Source of the DNA: CAYSFW01 sp964620675
Lineage (GTDB): Bacteria > Pseudomonadota > Gammaproteobacteria > UWMA-0217
Direction: 5' to 3'
NCBI GenBank assembly: GCA_964620675.1
Contig: CAZUJU010000001.1
Location: 114,236-178,235 of the forward strand
Length of the DNA: 64,000 nucleotides
Shown here: in pieces, positions 44,755 to 53,020 of the stretch
Layout: each line of letters opens with the position of its first letter
Numbering within the stretch: the first letter of the stretch is position 1
The notes under the pieces: generated by a model
What the model was told of the DNA's origin: nothing
The model's database searches: none
The model's input: only the letters and a program-made list of their open reading frames with translations
Program-made: the position numbers and the translations under genes

Positions 44755-46566
44755 TCAGGTATTCAGTGCGGCCGCTTCCTCGCTGCGCTCGGCCTGTTGC
44801 AGTTGCCACAGGTGCGCATACAGCCCACCCTGCGCCAGCAGCGCGGCGTGATCGCCGCGCTGGACGATGCGGCCCTGGTCCATCACGAGGATTTCGTCGG
44901 CATCCACCACGGTAGAGAGTCGGTGCGCGATCACCAACGTGGTGGTGCCCCGCGCAACCCGTGCCAGCGCGGTCAGGATGTTCTGCTCGGAACGGGTGTC
45001 GAGGCTCGATGTCGCTTCGTCGAAGATCACGATCCGCGGTCGTTTCAGGATCACCCGCGCGATCGCGACGCGCTGTTTCTCGCCCCCCGAAAGCTTGAGC
45101 CCGCGCTCGCCGACAACGGTTTCGTACCCCTGCGGCAAGGTGCTGATGAAGTCGTGGATATCGGCCATTCGCGCGGCTTCGTGAATTTCGGCGAGGCTCG
45201 CGCCGGGATTGGCGTAGCGCAGGTTATGCAACAGCGTGTCGTTGAACAGCACGGTATCTTGCGGAACGATGCCGATCGCTGCCCGCAAGCTCTCCTGGGT
45301 GACTGCGCGGATATCCTGGTCGTCGATCAGTACCCGCCCGTGTTGAACGTCATAAAAGCGGAACAACAACCGCGCCAGGGTCGACTTGCCGGCGCCCGAT
45401 GGACCGACCACCGCGACCTTGTGCCCGCTCGGAATCTCGAAACTCAAATCCCGCAGAATCGCGCGATCGGGGCCGTAGCCGAAGTCGACCGCGTCAAAGC
45501 GCACCGCCGCGCGCTGCACGACGAGCGGGCGCGCATCCGCGGCATCGACGATCTCCGGCCCCTGGTGCAGGAGCTTGAACACCTCGTCCATATCCGCCAT
45601 CGCGTAGCGCAGCGCGCGGTAGACGATGCCGAGAAATCCGAGCGGCAGAAACAGCTGCAACATCATGGTGTTAACCAGGACGAGATCGCCGAGCGTGAGG
45701 CTGCCGTCGACCACGCCCTGTGCTGCCAGGACCATGATGAGCGTCACCCCGAGCGCGATGATGGCGCCTTGGCCAAAATTCAGCAGCGACATGGTGCTCT
45801 GGCTCTTGTCCGCGGCGTCTTCCCAGCGATCGAGGGTGTCGTCGTAGCGCCTGAGTTCGTAGCGCTCATTGCCGAAATATTTCACCGTTTCGTAATTCAG
45901 CAGACCGTCCACCGCGATCCCATTGGCGTCCGATTCGTGGCGATTCATCTCGTGGCGATAGTGCATGCGCCAGTTCGTGATCGCGAAGGTGAAAGCAACG
46001 TAAATCGCAACCGTGACCAGCGTGACGACCGCAAAGGCGGGGGAATAGGCCGACAGCAGATAGCCCGCGATCAGGGCGAACTCCATGATCGAGGGTAGGA
46101 TATTAAAAACCAGATAATTCAGGATCGAGCTGACACTTTGCGCGCCGCGGGTCAGGTCGCGGCTGATGGTGCCGGTCTTGCGCTCCAGGTGAAAACGCAG
46201 CGAGAGCCGATAGAGGTGTTCGAGGACCTCGCGCGACAAGCGGTGCATCGCGTGGTAGCGCACCCGGGCGAAGATCACGTCGCGCAGCTCATTGAAGGCG
46301 TTGTTGATCAACCGTAACGCGCCATAACCGAGCAGCAACCCGAGCGGCAGCGCGAGCATCGAGACATTCTGTACCGAGAGCCCATCGACGATCTCCTTGA
46401 GGAGGATCGGAACCCCCACCATCGCGACCTTGGAGATCATCAGCGCCGCCAGAGCGAGTAGAACCCGGCCGCGATAGTCCCAGACGTAAGGCAACATCCG
46501 GTGAATATTGAGCCAGTTCTCGCGCGCCGCGGTCGGCGCCTCGGTGCGGCGCATCGTCATGTCCAT
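44755..46566 (-). CDS. ATM1-type ABC exporter (fused permease and ATPase)
   Basis: A 603-aa half-transporter. N-terminal six-helix exporter domain (about 30-330), then an ATPase with Walker A GPSGAGKSTLARLL, signature LSGGEKQRVAIARV, Walker B IVIFDEATSSLD and H-loop VIAHRLSTV. The exporter-domain sequence (HLERKTGTISRDLTRGAQ, LNYETVKYFGNE) is that of the ATM1/HMT1 class, which moves glutathione-linked sulfur or metal conjugates. ATG 46566 (or 46560) is preferred; the upstream extension is unsupported. Divergent from znuA across a shared Zur-type site. Confidence 0.92.
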   Translation of the reverse strand: MDMTMRRTEAPTAARENWLNIHRMLPYVWDYRGRVLLALAALMISKVAMVGVPILLKEIVDGLSVQNVSMLALPLGLLLGYGALRLINNAFNELRDVIFARVRYHAMHRLSREVLEHLYRLSLRFHLERKTGTISRDLTRGAQSVSSILNYLVFNILPSIMEFALIAGYLLSAYSPAFAVVTLVTVAIYVAFTFAITNWRMHYRHEMNRHESDANGIAVDGLLNYETVKYFGNERYELRRYDDTLDRWEDAADKSQSTMSLLNFGQGAIIALGVTLIMVLAAQGVVDGSLTLGDLVLVNTMMLQLFLPLGFLGIVYRALRYAMADMDEVFKLLHQGPEIVDAADARPLVVQRAAVRFDAVDFGYGPDRAILRDLSFEIPSGHKVAVVGPSGAGKSTLARLLFRFYDVQHGRVLIDDQDIRAVTQESLRAAIGIVPQDTVLFNDTLLHNLRYANPGASLAEIHEAARMADIHDFISTLPQGYETVVGERGLKLSGGEKQRVAIARVILKRPRIVIFDEATSSLDTRSEQNILTALARVARGTTTLVIAHRLSTVVDADEILVMDQGRIVQRGDHAALLAQGGLYAHLWQLQQAERSEEAAALNT

Positions 46567-46669
46567 GGGCGGTTCATTGATGGGAAGAGGTTGCGGGCCG
46601 CCATTGTAACGGCGTGCGGCGGTCAACAGGGTGAATCGCCGTGGGTAAAGGGCGCATTCTGGCAATTTC

Positions 46670-46698
46670 TTGGCAGATCGAACCCATGCCCATAAACT
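46670..46698 (+). promoter_or_regulatory. putative sigma-70 promoter of znuACB-zur
   Basis: TTGGCA (46670-46675), 17-nt spacer, TAAACT (46693-46698). The -10 hexamer touches the Zur box. Inferred from pattern only. Confidence 0.5.
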
Positions 46699-46712
46699 GT
46701 TACATTATAACA
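46698..46712. promoter_or_regulatory. Zur operator
   Basis: TGTTACATTATAACA differs at one position from the gammaproteobacterial Zur core TGTTATANTATAACA. It lies 24 bp before the znuA start, just downstream of a promoter -10, in the operon that also encodes Zur. Its minus-strand reading contains a perfect TATAAT directed toward the ABC exporter gene. Confidence 0.75.
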
Positions 46713-46736
46713 ACCCAAATCCGACCGTTTGACCCG

Positions 46737-47612
46737 ATGCCTAACGCTATCTCGACCGCCTGGCTTACGTTGCTGCTTCTGTTCCTGCCGGCTGCCGCTG
46801 GCGCCCTGACCGTGGTCACCTCGTTGCCGCCGCAGGGATTCGTGGTCGAACGGGTGGCCGGGACGGCGGCGAGCGTCACGGTGCTGGTCGGGCCCGGGCA
46901 AAATCCGCACACCTTTGAGCCTACCGCGCGCCAGATCGCGGCGGTGGCGCAAGCCGACGTCTACTATCGCATCGGGATACCGGTGGAGGACGCGCTGCTG
47001 TCCAAGTTGCGCTCCATCAATCGCACCATGCGCGTCATCGACGCGCGCGAAATCGCGCCCGTGACCCAGGTGGGCCTGAGCGGCGGGCATGCGAATCATC
47101 ACCACGGCCATGGCCCGGACGACCCGCATCACGACCCGCACCTTTGGACCGATCCGCTGAATGTGGCGCGGATGGCGGAACAGGTTGCGACCGCCTTGAG
47201 CGCGCGCGACCCGGAGCGCGCCGCCGATTACCAAGCCAACGCCGCACGCCTGGTGGCCGAACTGCAGGCGCTCGACGACGAATTGCAGGCCCTGTTGCGG
47301 CCGCTCCGGCAGCGGGTGTTTTTGGTCTACCACCCGGCCTGGGATCACTTCGCCGCGCGCTACGGACTCGAACAACTCGCGATGGAGCATGAAGGCAAGT
47401 CGCCGGGCCCTCGCCATTTGGCGCGCCTGATCGAGCGGGCGCGGGCGTTGCAGCTGCGGGTGCTGTTCGTGCAACCGCAGATGCAAACCCAGGATACGCA
47501 AACCCTGGCCGAGGCAATCGGCGCGCGCCGAGTGGTGATCGACCCGCTCGCGCCGGACTATATCGACAACCTGCGCCGGGTGGCGCGGGCGATCGCGGAC
47601 GCCGCGCCATGA
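46737..47612 (+). CDS. znuA: zinc ABC transporter substrate-binding protein ZnuA
   Basis: Periplasmic zinc-binding protein: signal peptide MPNAISTAWLTLLLLFLPAA, conserved VTSLPPQGFVVERVAG, metal His in GPGQNPHTFEPTARQ, a His-rich loop (about residues 120-135: HHHGHG, HHDPHLWTDP), and HPAWDHFAARYGL. The start ATG 46737 gives a proper signal peptide. First gene of znuA-znuC-znuB-zur, overlapping znuC by 4 bp. Confidence 0.94.
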   Translation: MPNAISTAWLTLLLLFLPAAAGALTVVTSLPPQGFVVERVAGTAASVTVLVGPGQNPHTFEPTARQIAAVAQADVYYRIGIPVEDALLSKLRSINRTMRVIDAREIAPVTQVGLSGGHANHHHGHGPDDPHHDPHLWTDPLNVARMAEQVATALSARDPERAADYQANAARLVAELQALDDELQALLRPLRQRVFLVYHPAWDHFAARYGLEQLAMEHEGKSPGPRHLARLIERARALQLRVLFVQPQMQTQDTQTLAEAIGARRVVIDPLAPDYIDNLRRVARAIADAAP

Positions 47613-48352
47613 CCGTGCCGCTGATCGAGTTTCGCGACGTCTCGTTCTCCTACGGCGGGCCGACCGTGCTCGAACACATTAATCTGGCGGTGAACGCGGG
47701 TGAATTTCTCGGCATTGTGGGACCGAACGCAAGCGGCAAGAGCACGCTCCTGAAGCTGCTGCTCGGCTTGTTGCAACCCGCGAGCGGCAGCGTGCGAATC
47801 GACGGCGGCGCGCCACGGGAGCGGCGCGCCCTGCTCGGCTATGTGCCGCAATACCCCGCCTTCTCCCGCGATTTTCCGATCACGGTGGAACAGACAGTAC
47901 TGTTAGGCCGGCTCGGAACCGGCGCCTGGTGGGGTGGCTATCGCGCGGCGGATCGCGCGGTCGCGCGCGCTGCGATGCAGCAGGCCGAGGTCGAGGAGCT
48001 GGCGGGGCGCCGCCTCGCCACGCTGTCCGGCGGACAGTTGCAACGGGTGTTACTGGCGCGTGCCCTGGCCTCTGAGCCAAGGGTGCTGATTCTGGACGAG
48101 CCCACCGCCAACCTCGATCAGCGCGTCGAGTCCGATATCTTCGAGCGCTTGAAGCAACTCAATGAGCGGATGACGATCCTAGTCGTGTCCCATGACGTGG
48201 CGTTTATCTCCAGCTACGTCAACCACGTTGCCTGCCTCAACCGGACCTTGGTCTGCCATCCTACCGAATCGATCGACAGCGCGATGATGGCGCAGCTCTA
48301 CGGACATCCGGTCCATCACATCGACCATCAGCATGCCGCGCATGCCCATTGA
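47609..48352 (+). CDS. znuC: zinc ABC transporter ATP-binding protein ZnuC
   Basis: ATPase of the zinc importer: Walker A GPNASGKSTLLKLLL, signature LSGGQLQRVLLARAL, Walker B VLILDEPTANLD, H-loop VVSHDV. A His-rich C-terminus (HHIDHQHAAHAH) suits a zinc system. 247 aa. Overlaps znuA by 4 bp and znuB by 20 bp. Confidence 0.94.
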   Translation: MTVPLIEFRDVSFSYGGPTVLEHINLAVNAGEFLGIVGPNASGKSTLLKLLLGLLQPASGSVRIDGGAPRERRALLGYVPQYPAFSRDFPITVEQTVLLGRLGTGAWWGGYRAADRAVARAAMQQAEVEELAGRRLATLSGGQLQRVLLARALASEPRVLILDEPTANLDQRVESDIFERLKQLNERMTILVVSHDVAFISSYVNHVACLNRTLVCHPTESIDSAMMAQLYGHPVHHIDHQHAAHAH

Positions 48353-49196
48353 GTTTTTCCAGGCCCTGGCCCAGCACGAGTTTCTGCAACGCGCGCTGTT
48401 AGCCGGATTGTTGGCGAGCGTGGCTTGCGGCGTGGTCGGCAGTTATGTCGTGGTTAAGCGGATCGGCTACCTCGCCGGGGGGATCGCCCACGCGGTGTTG
48501 GGCGGGATGGGCGCGGCGCTGTTGTGGGGCTTCGATCCGCTCGGCGGAGCGTTGGTCGCGGCAGTGGTGGCGGCGCTGTTGATCGGCCTGATCACCCAGT
48601 TCTGGCACACCCAGGAGGATATTCTCATTGGTGCGGTGTGGGCGATCGGCATGTCGCTCGGCATCTTGTTGATGACCCGCGTTCCGGGTTACAGCGTGGA
48701 TCTAATGGGCTATCTATTCGGCAACATCCTGATCGTTTCGAATCGCGAACTCGCGATCATGTTCGGGCTTGATCTGGTGCTGCTCGGCATCGTCGCGCTG
48801 CTGTACCGGCAGTTGTTGGCGGTGGTGTTTGACGAGGAGTTCGCGCGACTGCGCGGGGTCGCGGTCACCGCGGTCTACCTGTTGTTGTTGTGCCTGGTCG
48901 CGGTGACGGTGGTGATGCTGATCCAGGTCGTCGGTCTGATCCTCGTCATTGCGCTGTTATCGCTGCCGGCGGCCATCGCCGGGCAGTTTTTTCAGACCCT
49001 CGGGCGGATGATGCTGGTCGCGAGTCTGCTCGGCGCGACCTTTACCAGCACCGGCCTCGCCCTGGCCTATGCCCCCGATCTGCCGGTCGGGCCGACGATC
49101 GTGCTGGTGGCTGGTTTGATCTATGTGGTGACGATGCTCGCGCAACGCGTGTGGGTGGCGCAGCAACGCCGCGCCGCGGCACGATCGCGCGGGTGA
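48333..49196 (+). CDS. znuB: zinc ABC transporter permease ZnuB
   Basis: ABC-3 family permease with about eight hydrophobic helices (ALLAGLLASVACGVVGSYVV; LLLLCLVAVTVVMLIQVVG; LILVIALLSLPAAIAGQF). 287 aa. Start 48333 (MPRMPIEFF) or the second ATG at 48342. Its stop overlaps the zur start (GTGA). Confidence 0.93.
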   Translation: MPRMPIEFFQALAQHEFLQRALLAGLLASVACGVVGSYVVVKRIGYLAGGIAHAVLGGMGAALLWGFDPLGGALVAAVVAALLIGLITQFWHTQEDILIGAVWAIGMSLGILLMTRVPGYSVDLMGYLFGNILIVSNRELAIMFGLDLVLLGIVALLYRQLLAVVFDEEFARLRGVAVTAVYLLLLCLVAVTVVMLIQVVGLILVIALLSLPAAIAGQFFQTLGRMMLVASLLGATFTSTGLALAYAPDLPVGPTIVLVAGLIYVVTMLAQRVWVAQQRRAAARSRG

Positions 49197-49657
49197 GTTT
49201 GGGCGCGGCCGGCGTGGACGTGGCCCAAACCCTGCGGAATGCCGAGTCGGTGTGCCATGCGCGCAAGGTTCGCCTGACGCCGCAGCGGCGCGCGGTGCTG
49301 GAGCTGATCTGTCGCAAGGGCCGGCCGATCGGGGCTTACGAGGTGCTCGACGAACTGCGTCGCGCCGCACCGCGGACGGCCCCGATCGTGGTTTATCGCG
49401 CCCTCGATTTTCTCCTGGAACAGGGCTTGATCCATAAGCTGGAGAGCCTGCACGCCTATGTCGGTTGCTTGCACCCAAACCACTCCCACGCCGGTCAGTT
49501 TCTGATCTGTTCGCGCTGTGGCGGCGTCACCGAGCTGGTGGACGAAGGGATCGCTGAACGTATTCACGCCGCGGCGGCTGCCGTCGGATTCCATCCACTG
49601 CAGCCGGTAATCGAGGTCAGCGGCGTGTGTGCGCAATGCGAAACAGGTTCGCGTTAA
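49193..49657 (+). CDS. zur: Fur-family zinc regulator Zur
   Basis: A 154-aa Fur-family repressor: winged helix (RLTPQRRAVLELICRKGRPIGAYEVLDEL), His/Cys-rich LHPNHSHAGQFLICSRCGG with structural-zinc CxxC, and a C-terminal CAQC. The GTG start at 49193 overlaps the znuB stop; the open frame upstream lies within znuB. Operon linkage to znuACB and the operator before znuA identify it as Zur rather than Fur. Confidence 0.94.
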   Translation: MSLGAAGVDVAQTLRNAESVCHARKVRLTPQRRAVLELICRKGRPIGAYEVLDELRRAAPRTAPIVVYRALDFLLEQGLIHKLESLHAYVGCLHPNHSHAGQFLICSRCGGVTELVDEGIAERIHAAAAAVGFHPLQPVIEVSGVCAQCETGSR

Positions 49658-49689
49658 CGTGATATACCCGATTCTCAGGGCATGCCGCT

Positions 49690-49781
49690 CCGGGCCGACC
49701 AGGCGGGAGACGCCGTGAACCCATCCCTGGGGGTTCGACAGCCGCCTCCCTGCGGCCGACGCTCCCACCGACCCAACCCGG
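49690..49781 (+). repeat. dispersed 92-bp repeat, copy A
   Basis: A 92-bp GC-rich core nearly identical to 63814-63905 (for example GGGAGACGCCGT, ACCCATCCCTGGGGG and AGCCGCCTCCCTGCGGCCGA in both). The arm GGGAG and the later CTCCC can pair, so it may fold. It lies between zur and the cytochrome lipoprotein gene. GGTGTCCTCGCCATG follows it here; the complement of that string precedes copy B, suggesting an element with inverted ends. Confidence 0.8.
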
Positions 49782-49857
49782 CGCGGCTTTTATGCTCCGG
49801 GTCGGTGTCCTCGCCATGAAAGTTAACCCTTCTCAGGATCTCGCGTACGCGCGATGC

Positions 49858-50322
49858 TCAGCGCGGGACTGTGGCCAAGGCGCGTTCGGCCGCGTTCAAC
49901 TGATCGGGTTTCTTGAGATTCCACGCGCCGACCCAGGCTTTGAACAGCGCTAGGTTATGCTGGCGTTCGGCCGCGGTCGCGCCCAGGTTTTCATACATGT
50001 TGCCAGGTTTACCATCGGCAGTATGTTTGCCGTCGTCGAGGCGGCGCATGATCGCGCCGGCGTCGTCGCCATTGACGAACCCGACCAAGTGTTCGTAGCT
50101 GTCCATGCGCGGGCCGATGCCCTTGGCCTTGTAACCCGCCTTGTCCTTGTCGAATTCTGCGATGTCGGGTGAGCCGGATCCGTGGCAGCCCAGGCATTTG
50201 GCTTCCATCAGGGGCTTGATCGCGTGCGTATAGGTGACCGGGGCCGTGGCTTTCGGGGTTGTTGCACAACCCCCCAGCAACAGCAGTGACACACTCAGCC
50301 AAATTATGCGTGATTGGAACAT
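49858..50322 (-). CDS. monohaem cytochrome c-type lipoprotein
   Basis: A 154-aa predicted lipoprotein: signal MFQSRIIWLSVSLLLLGGC with lipobox LLGGC, one haem motif KCLGCHGSG, and downstream KPGNMYENLG with a possible axial Met. Likely an outer- or inner-membrane-tethered electron carrier; partner unknown. ATG 50322 is chosen; a GTG at 50334 is an alternative. A MITE copy begins 35 bp upstream of the ATG, so its leader or promoter has been altered. Confidence 0.8.
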   Translation of the reverse strand: MFQSRIIWLSVSLLLLGGCATTPKATAPVTYTHAIKPLMEAKCLGCHGSGSPDIAEFDKDKAGYKAKGIGPRMDSYEHLVGFVNGDDAGAIMRRLDDGKHTADGKPGNMYENLGATAAERQHNLALFKAWVGAWNLKKPDQLNAAERALATVPR

Positions 50323-50351
50323 GGTCGGGCTCACTTTTCGGTGGTCGGTGG

Positions 50352-50356
50352 ATCAT
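50352..50356. repeat. target-site duplication ATCAT (MITE copy 2)
   Basis: ATCAT at 50352-50356 is repeated at 50593-50597, directly flanking the element on both sides. Confidence 0.85.
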
Positions 50357-50592
50357 CCTAGAATCCTCGGTTGGACGTGCCCGAGTGGGCGGTATTCGGG
50401 GTGCAGGGCAAGGCGCAACGACGCGGAATGGTTGTTCCATTCCAAGGAGTTGCAACGCAGCCATGCGCCCCGAAGGCCGTGCACCCGGGCACGTAGCGTG
50501 GGTACCCGGAAGGTGAAGCCGAATTCACCACAGTATTTTCGCGAACACAGCACGTTACGTACCCAAACGAGCGGTCAACCGAGGAATCTAGG
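50357..50592 (-). mobile_element. MITE-like element, copy 2 (236 bp)
   Basis: Same family as 13166-13473 but in opposite orientation. Ends are CCTAGAATCCTCGGTTGG and the complement of CCTAGATTCCTCGGTTGACC; 5-bp target duplications ATCAT flank it. It lacks the about 70-bp internal segment of copy 1. It sits between the cytochrome lipoprotein and the DUF938 methyltransferase, in the 431-bp spacer that otherwise shows nothing identifiable. Confidence 0.88.
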
Positions 50593-50753
50593 ATCATGTC
50601 GGGTCCTCGCCCGCGCCTAAACACGCGCCGAGTATCGATACTTGGAGTATACCCCGCCGCGGCATCATAATTCTGCGCTGCGGGGCGTTCCGGGTTACCG
50701 TTGCGCCAGCGCGGGGCGGTATTCCGCGGTCCCCACCGAGAGATGCAAACCCG

Positions 50754-51347
50754 ATGAACAAGCCCTATTCCGAGTCGTGTGACCAAAACTGCGAGCCGAT
50801 CCTCGCGGTGATTCAGCCCCTTTTTGCGCAGTGTTCGGCGGTACTTGAGATCGGCAGTGGCACCGGTCAGCACGCGGTCCATTTCGCCGCGCGGATGCCG
50901 CACCTGCTCTGGCATACCAGTGATCGCGAAGAAAATCACGCGGGGATCGCGTGTTGGTTGGCCGACGCGGCGCTCCGCAACACCCGCGGCCCGTGGTTGC
51001 TCGACGTCGCCGCGACCGCGTGGCCGGAACTCACGGTCGACGCAGTATTCTCGGCGAATACCGCGCACATCATGCACGAGCCGGAAGTGCGCTGTCTGTT
51101 CGCCGGCGTCGGCGCGTCGCTTCCGCCGAGCGGTCGCTTTGCGTTATACGGGCCGTTCAATTACGGCGGTCGCTATACCAGCGCGAGCAATGCGCGCTTC
51201 GACGACTGGTTGCATGCGCGCGACCCGGCGAGCGGAATCAGGGAGTTCGAAACGCTGGATGCGCTGGCGCGGGACGCCGGGATGGTCTTGCGGGACGACT
51301 ACGCGATGCCAGCGAATAACCGGATTTTGTACTGGGAACGGGTTTAG
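50754..51347 (+). CDS. DUF938 SAM-dependent methyltransferase-like protein
   Basis: A 197-aa protein of the DUF938 family: KPYSESCDQNCEPIL at the N-terminus, SAM motif VLEIGSGTGQHAVHFA, ANTAHIMHEPEV, and GPFNYGGRYTSASNARFDDWL. Substrate unknown. ATG at 50754. Convergent with mltA. Confidence 0.88.
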   Translation: MNKPYSESCDQNCEPILAVIQPLFAQCSAVLEIGSGTGQHAVHFAARMPHLLWHTSDREENHAGIACWLADAALRNTRGPWLLDVAATAWPELTVDAVFSANTAHIMHEPEVRCLFAGVGASLPPSGRFALYGPFNYGGRYTSASNARFDDWLHARDPASGIREFETLDALARDAGMVLRDDYAMPANNRILYWERV

Positions 51348-51435
51348 TCAGCGCGCTTGGCGCGGCCTCGCGGCGGATCTGTGCGACCCGCTCGCGTTTC
51401 GTTGTCCGCGGATGCCCGATCGGAGACCGGTGCCG

Positions 51436-52575
51436 CTACGATCCAGCAGCAGCCGCGCGCGGCACCAACACGTAGAGCTGTCCGCGCGCCTTCATATGGC
51501 CCGCGAGCTGCTCCGCCCGCGGGCCGGTACCGAAATACACATCGGCGCGTACGGGACCGCTGATCGCACCGCCAGTATCCTGCGCCAGCATCAAGCGTCG
51601 ATAAGGCGTCTGATCGAGCGGCAATTGGGTGTCGAGCCACACCGGGCTGCCGAGCGCGATCACCTTGCGATCCACGGCGATGCTGCGCTCATCGGTCAAC
51701 GGCACGTTGAGCGAGCCGCGCGGGTTTTCGGCGACGTTCTCACGCAGGGTGAAAAACACGTAGCTGGGATTCTCCGCCAGCAGTTCGGGCGCCCGCTCCG
51801 GATGCTCGCGCAACCAGGCGCGTATCGTGAACAGCGAGACCTCATCGGCCCCCAGCGCGCCCATCTCGATCAACTTCTTGCCTATGGCGACGTAAGGGTG
51901 ACCGTTCTGGTCGGCATAGTTCACGCCGACGAGCGTGCCATCTTCCAGCTCCACCCGCCCGGACCCTTGGATTTGCAGGAAAAACGAGCCATGCGGATCG
52001 TCGATCCACAGCAGCTCATGGCCGCGTAGGGGCGCCGCTGCGCCGTCAATCTCCGCGCGCGGGTAATAAGGCACGACCTTGTTACCCTCCAGTCGGCCGC
52101 GCACCCGTTTGCCTTGCAACTCCGGAAACAGACTTGAAAGTTCAACCGTCAGCAGATCGTTCGGGCGGGCGTAAAGCGGGTAACGAAATCGCTCACTTGG
52201 GTTGCGGCTTCCTTTCAGAATCGGCTGATAGTACCCGGTGATCAGTCCGTTGCGGGTGCCGCCACTGCCAAGTACTTCGTGCGGTTGAAAATGCTGTTCG
52301 ATAAACGCGCGGATCGCGTTCGCATCGGTGGCGTTCACCGCGGACGCCGCGGCACAGATTCCGGCCCAGGCCAGGTTCTCCCGTGCCAGGCGTGGACATT
52401 GTGCGAGCAACGCCGGCCAGGCTTCGTTCAGCCGGTCTTCCTGCCAACCGGACAGGCTCGACCACGCGACCGGTTTGCCGATCCCCGGTTCGGCGGGGGG
52501 TTCGACCGCACACCCTGCCAGCAGCGCGGCGAGTCCGACCAGCATTCCCCCGGCAACTCTCAAGAGACCTAGCAA
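51436..52575 (-). CDS. mltA: membrane-bound lytic murein transglycosylase A
   Basis: Outer-membrane lipoprotein enzyme cleaving murein glycan strands. Lipobox LLAGC near residue 22; MltA domain with GLITGYYQPILKGS, and the C-terminal 3D domain with LAQDTGGAISGPVRADVYFG, in which the Asp is catalytic. 379 aa. The start codon is TTG at 52575 (or the next in-frame TTG); no ATG gives a signal peptide. Confidence 0.94.
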   Translation of the reverse strand: MLGLLRVAGGMLVGLAALLAGCAVEPPAEPGIGKPVAWSSLSGWQEDRLNEAWPALLAQCPRLARENLAWAGICAAASAVNATDANAIRAFIEQHFQPHEVLGSGGTRNGLITGYYQPILKGSRNPSERFRYPLYARPNDLLTVELSSLFPELQGKRVRGRLEGNKVVPYYPRAEIDGAAAPLRGHELLWIDDPHGSFFLQIQGSGRVELEDGTLVGVNYADQNGHPYVAIGKKLIEMGALGADEVSLFTIRAWLREHPERAPELLAENPSYVFFTLRENVAENPRGSLNVPLTDERSIAVDRKVIALGSPVWLDTQLPLDQTPYRRLMLAQDTGGAISGPVRADVYFGTGPRAEQLAGHMKARGQLYVLVPRAAAAGS

Positions 52576-52727
52576 TGTCGTTCCATCCTTCGTTTTTTGA
52601 CCGCCTGGATTGTAGGGTGAATTCGTCCCGCTGGCATGGGGTGAGCCGAGTACAGAGTAAGACTTTGCGCCGCCCTTCTACCGAATTGGGCCATGTCGGT
52701 GTGCGCCTACTGCCTGCTTCGCAACGC

Positions 52728-52834
52728 CGGGCACGTAGCGCGCGCACCCGGAAGGTGATGCCGAATTCACTACAGCTTTTTCGCGAATACAGCTCGTTAC
52801 GTTCGCCAATGAGCGGTCAACCGAGGAATCTAGG
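52728..52834 (-). mobile_element. MITE-like element, copy 3 (truncated)
   Basis: About 107 bp matching one end of copies 1 and 2: the block CACGTAGCG...GAAGGTGATGCCGAATTCA through GAGCGGTCAACCGAGGAATC and the terminal TAGG at 52831-52834. The other end is missing; upstream sequence (52576-52727) is unrelated. No target duplication can be defined. It lies in the 445-bp spacer between mltA and the carbamoyltransferase gene. Confidence 0.75.
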
Positions 52835-52990
52835 GTCGTGTATCAGGTGCGACATCGACGGTCGAGATTCGGGGTGGCACCGAGCCTGAGGCGCGGGTCA
52901 CACGCGATAGCGACTGGCGGTAGACGGGCGTCGAGGTTTTGTCGCTTCGGTTCCCGCCTTCGCGGCAACTCATTGAAATAAATAGAAGGG

Positions 52991-53013
52991 CCTCCTAAGC
53001 TTTGGCAAGGAGG
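52991..53013 (+). promoter_or_regulatory. possible ribosome-site-masking hairpin
   Basis: CCTCCT (52991-52996) is the exact complement of AGGAGG (53008-53013), the ribosome site of the next gene, with an 11-nt loop. If formed in mRNA it would hide the Shine-Dalgarno sequence. Confidence 0.45.
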
Positions 53014-53020
53014 GGTCACT

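Noticed and set aside
44797..46098. 433-codon open frame antisense to the ABC exporter
   Set aside because: Shadow of an intact ABC exporter gene with all ATPase motifs on the other strand.
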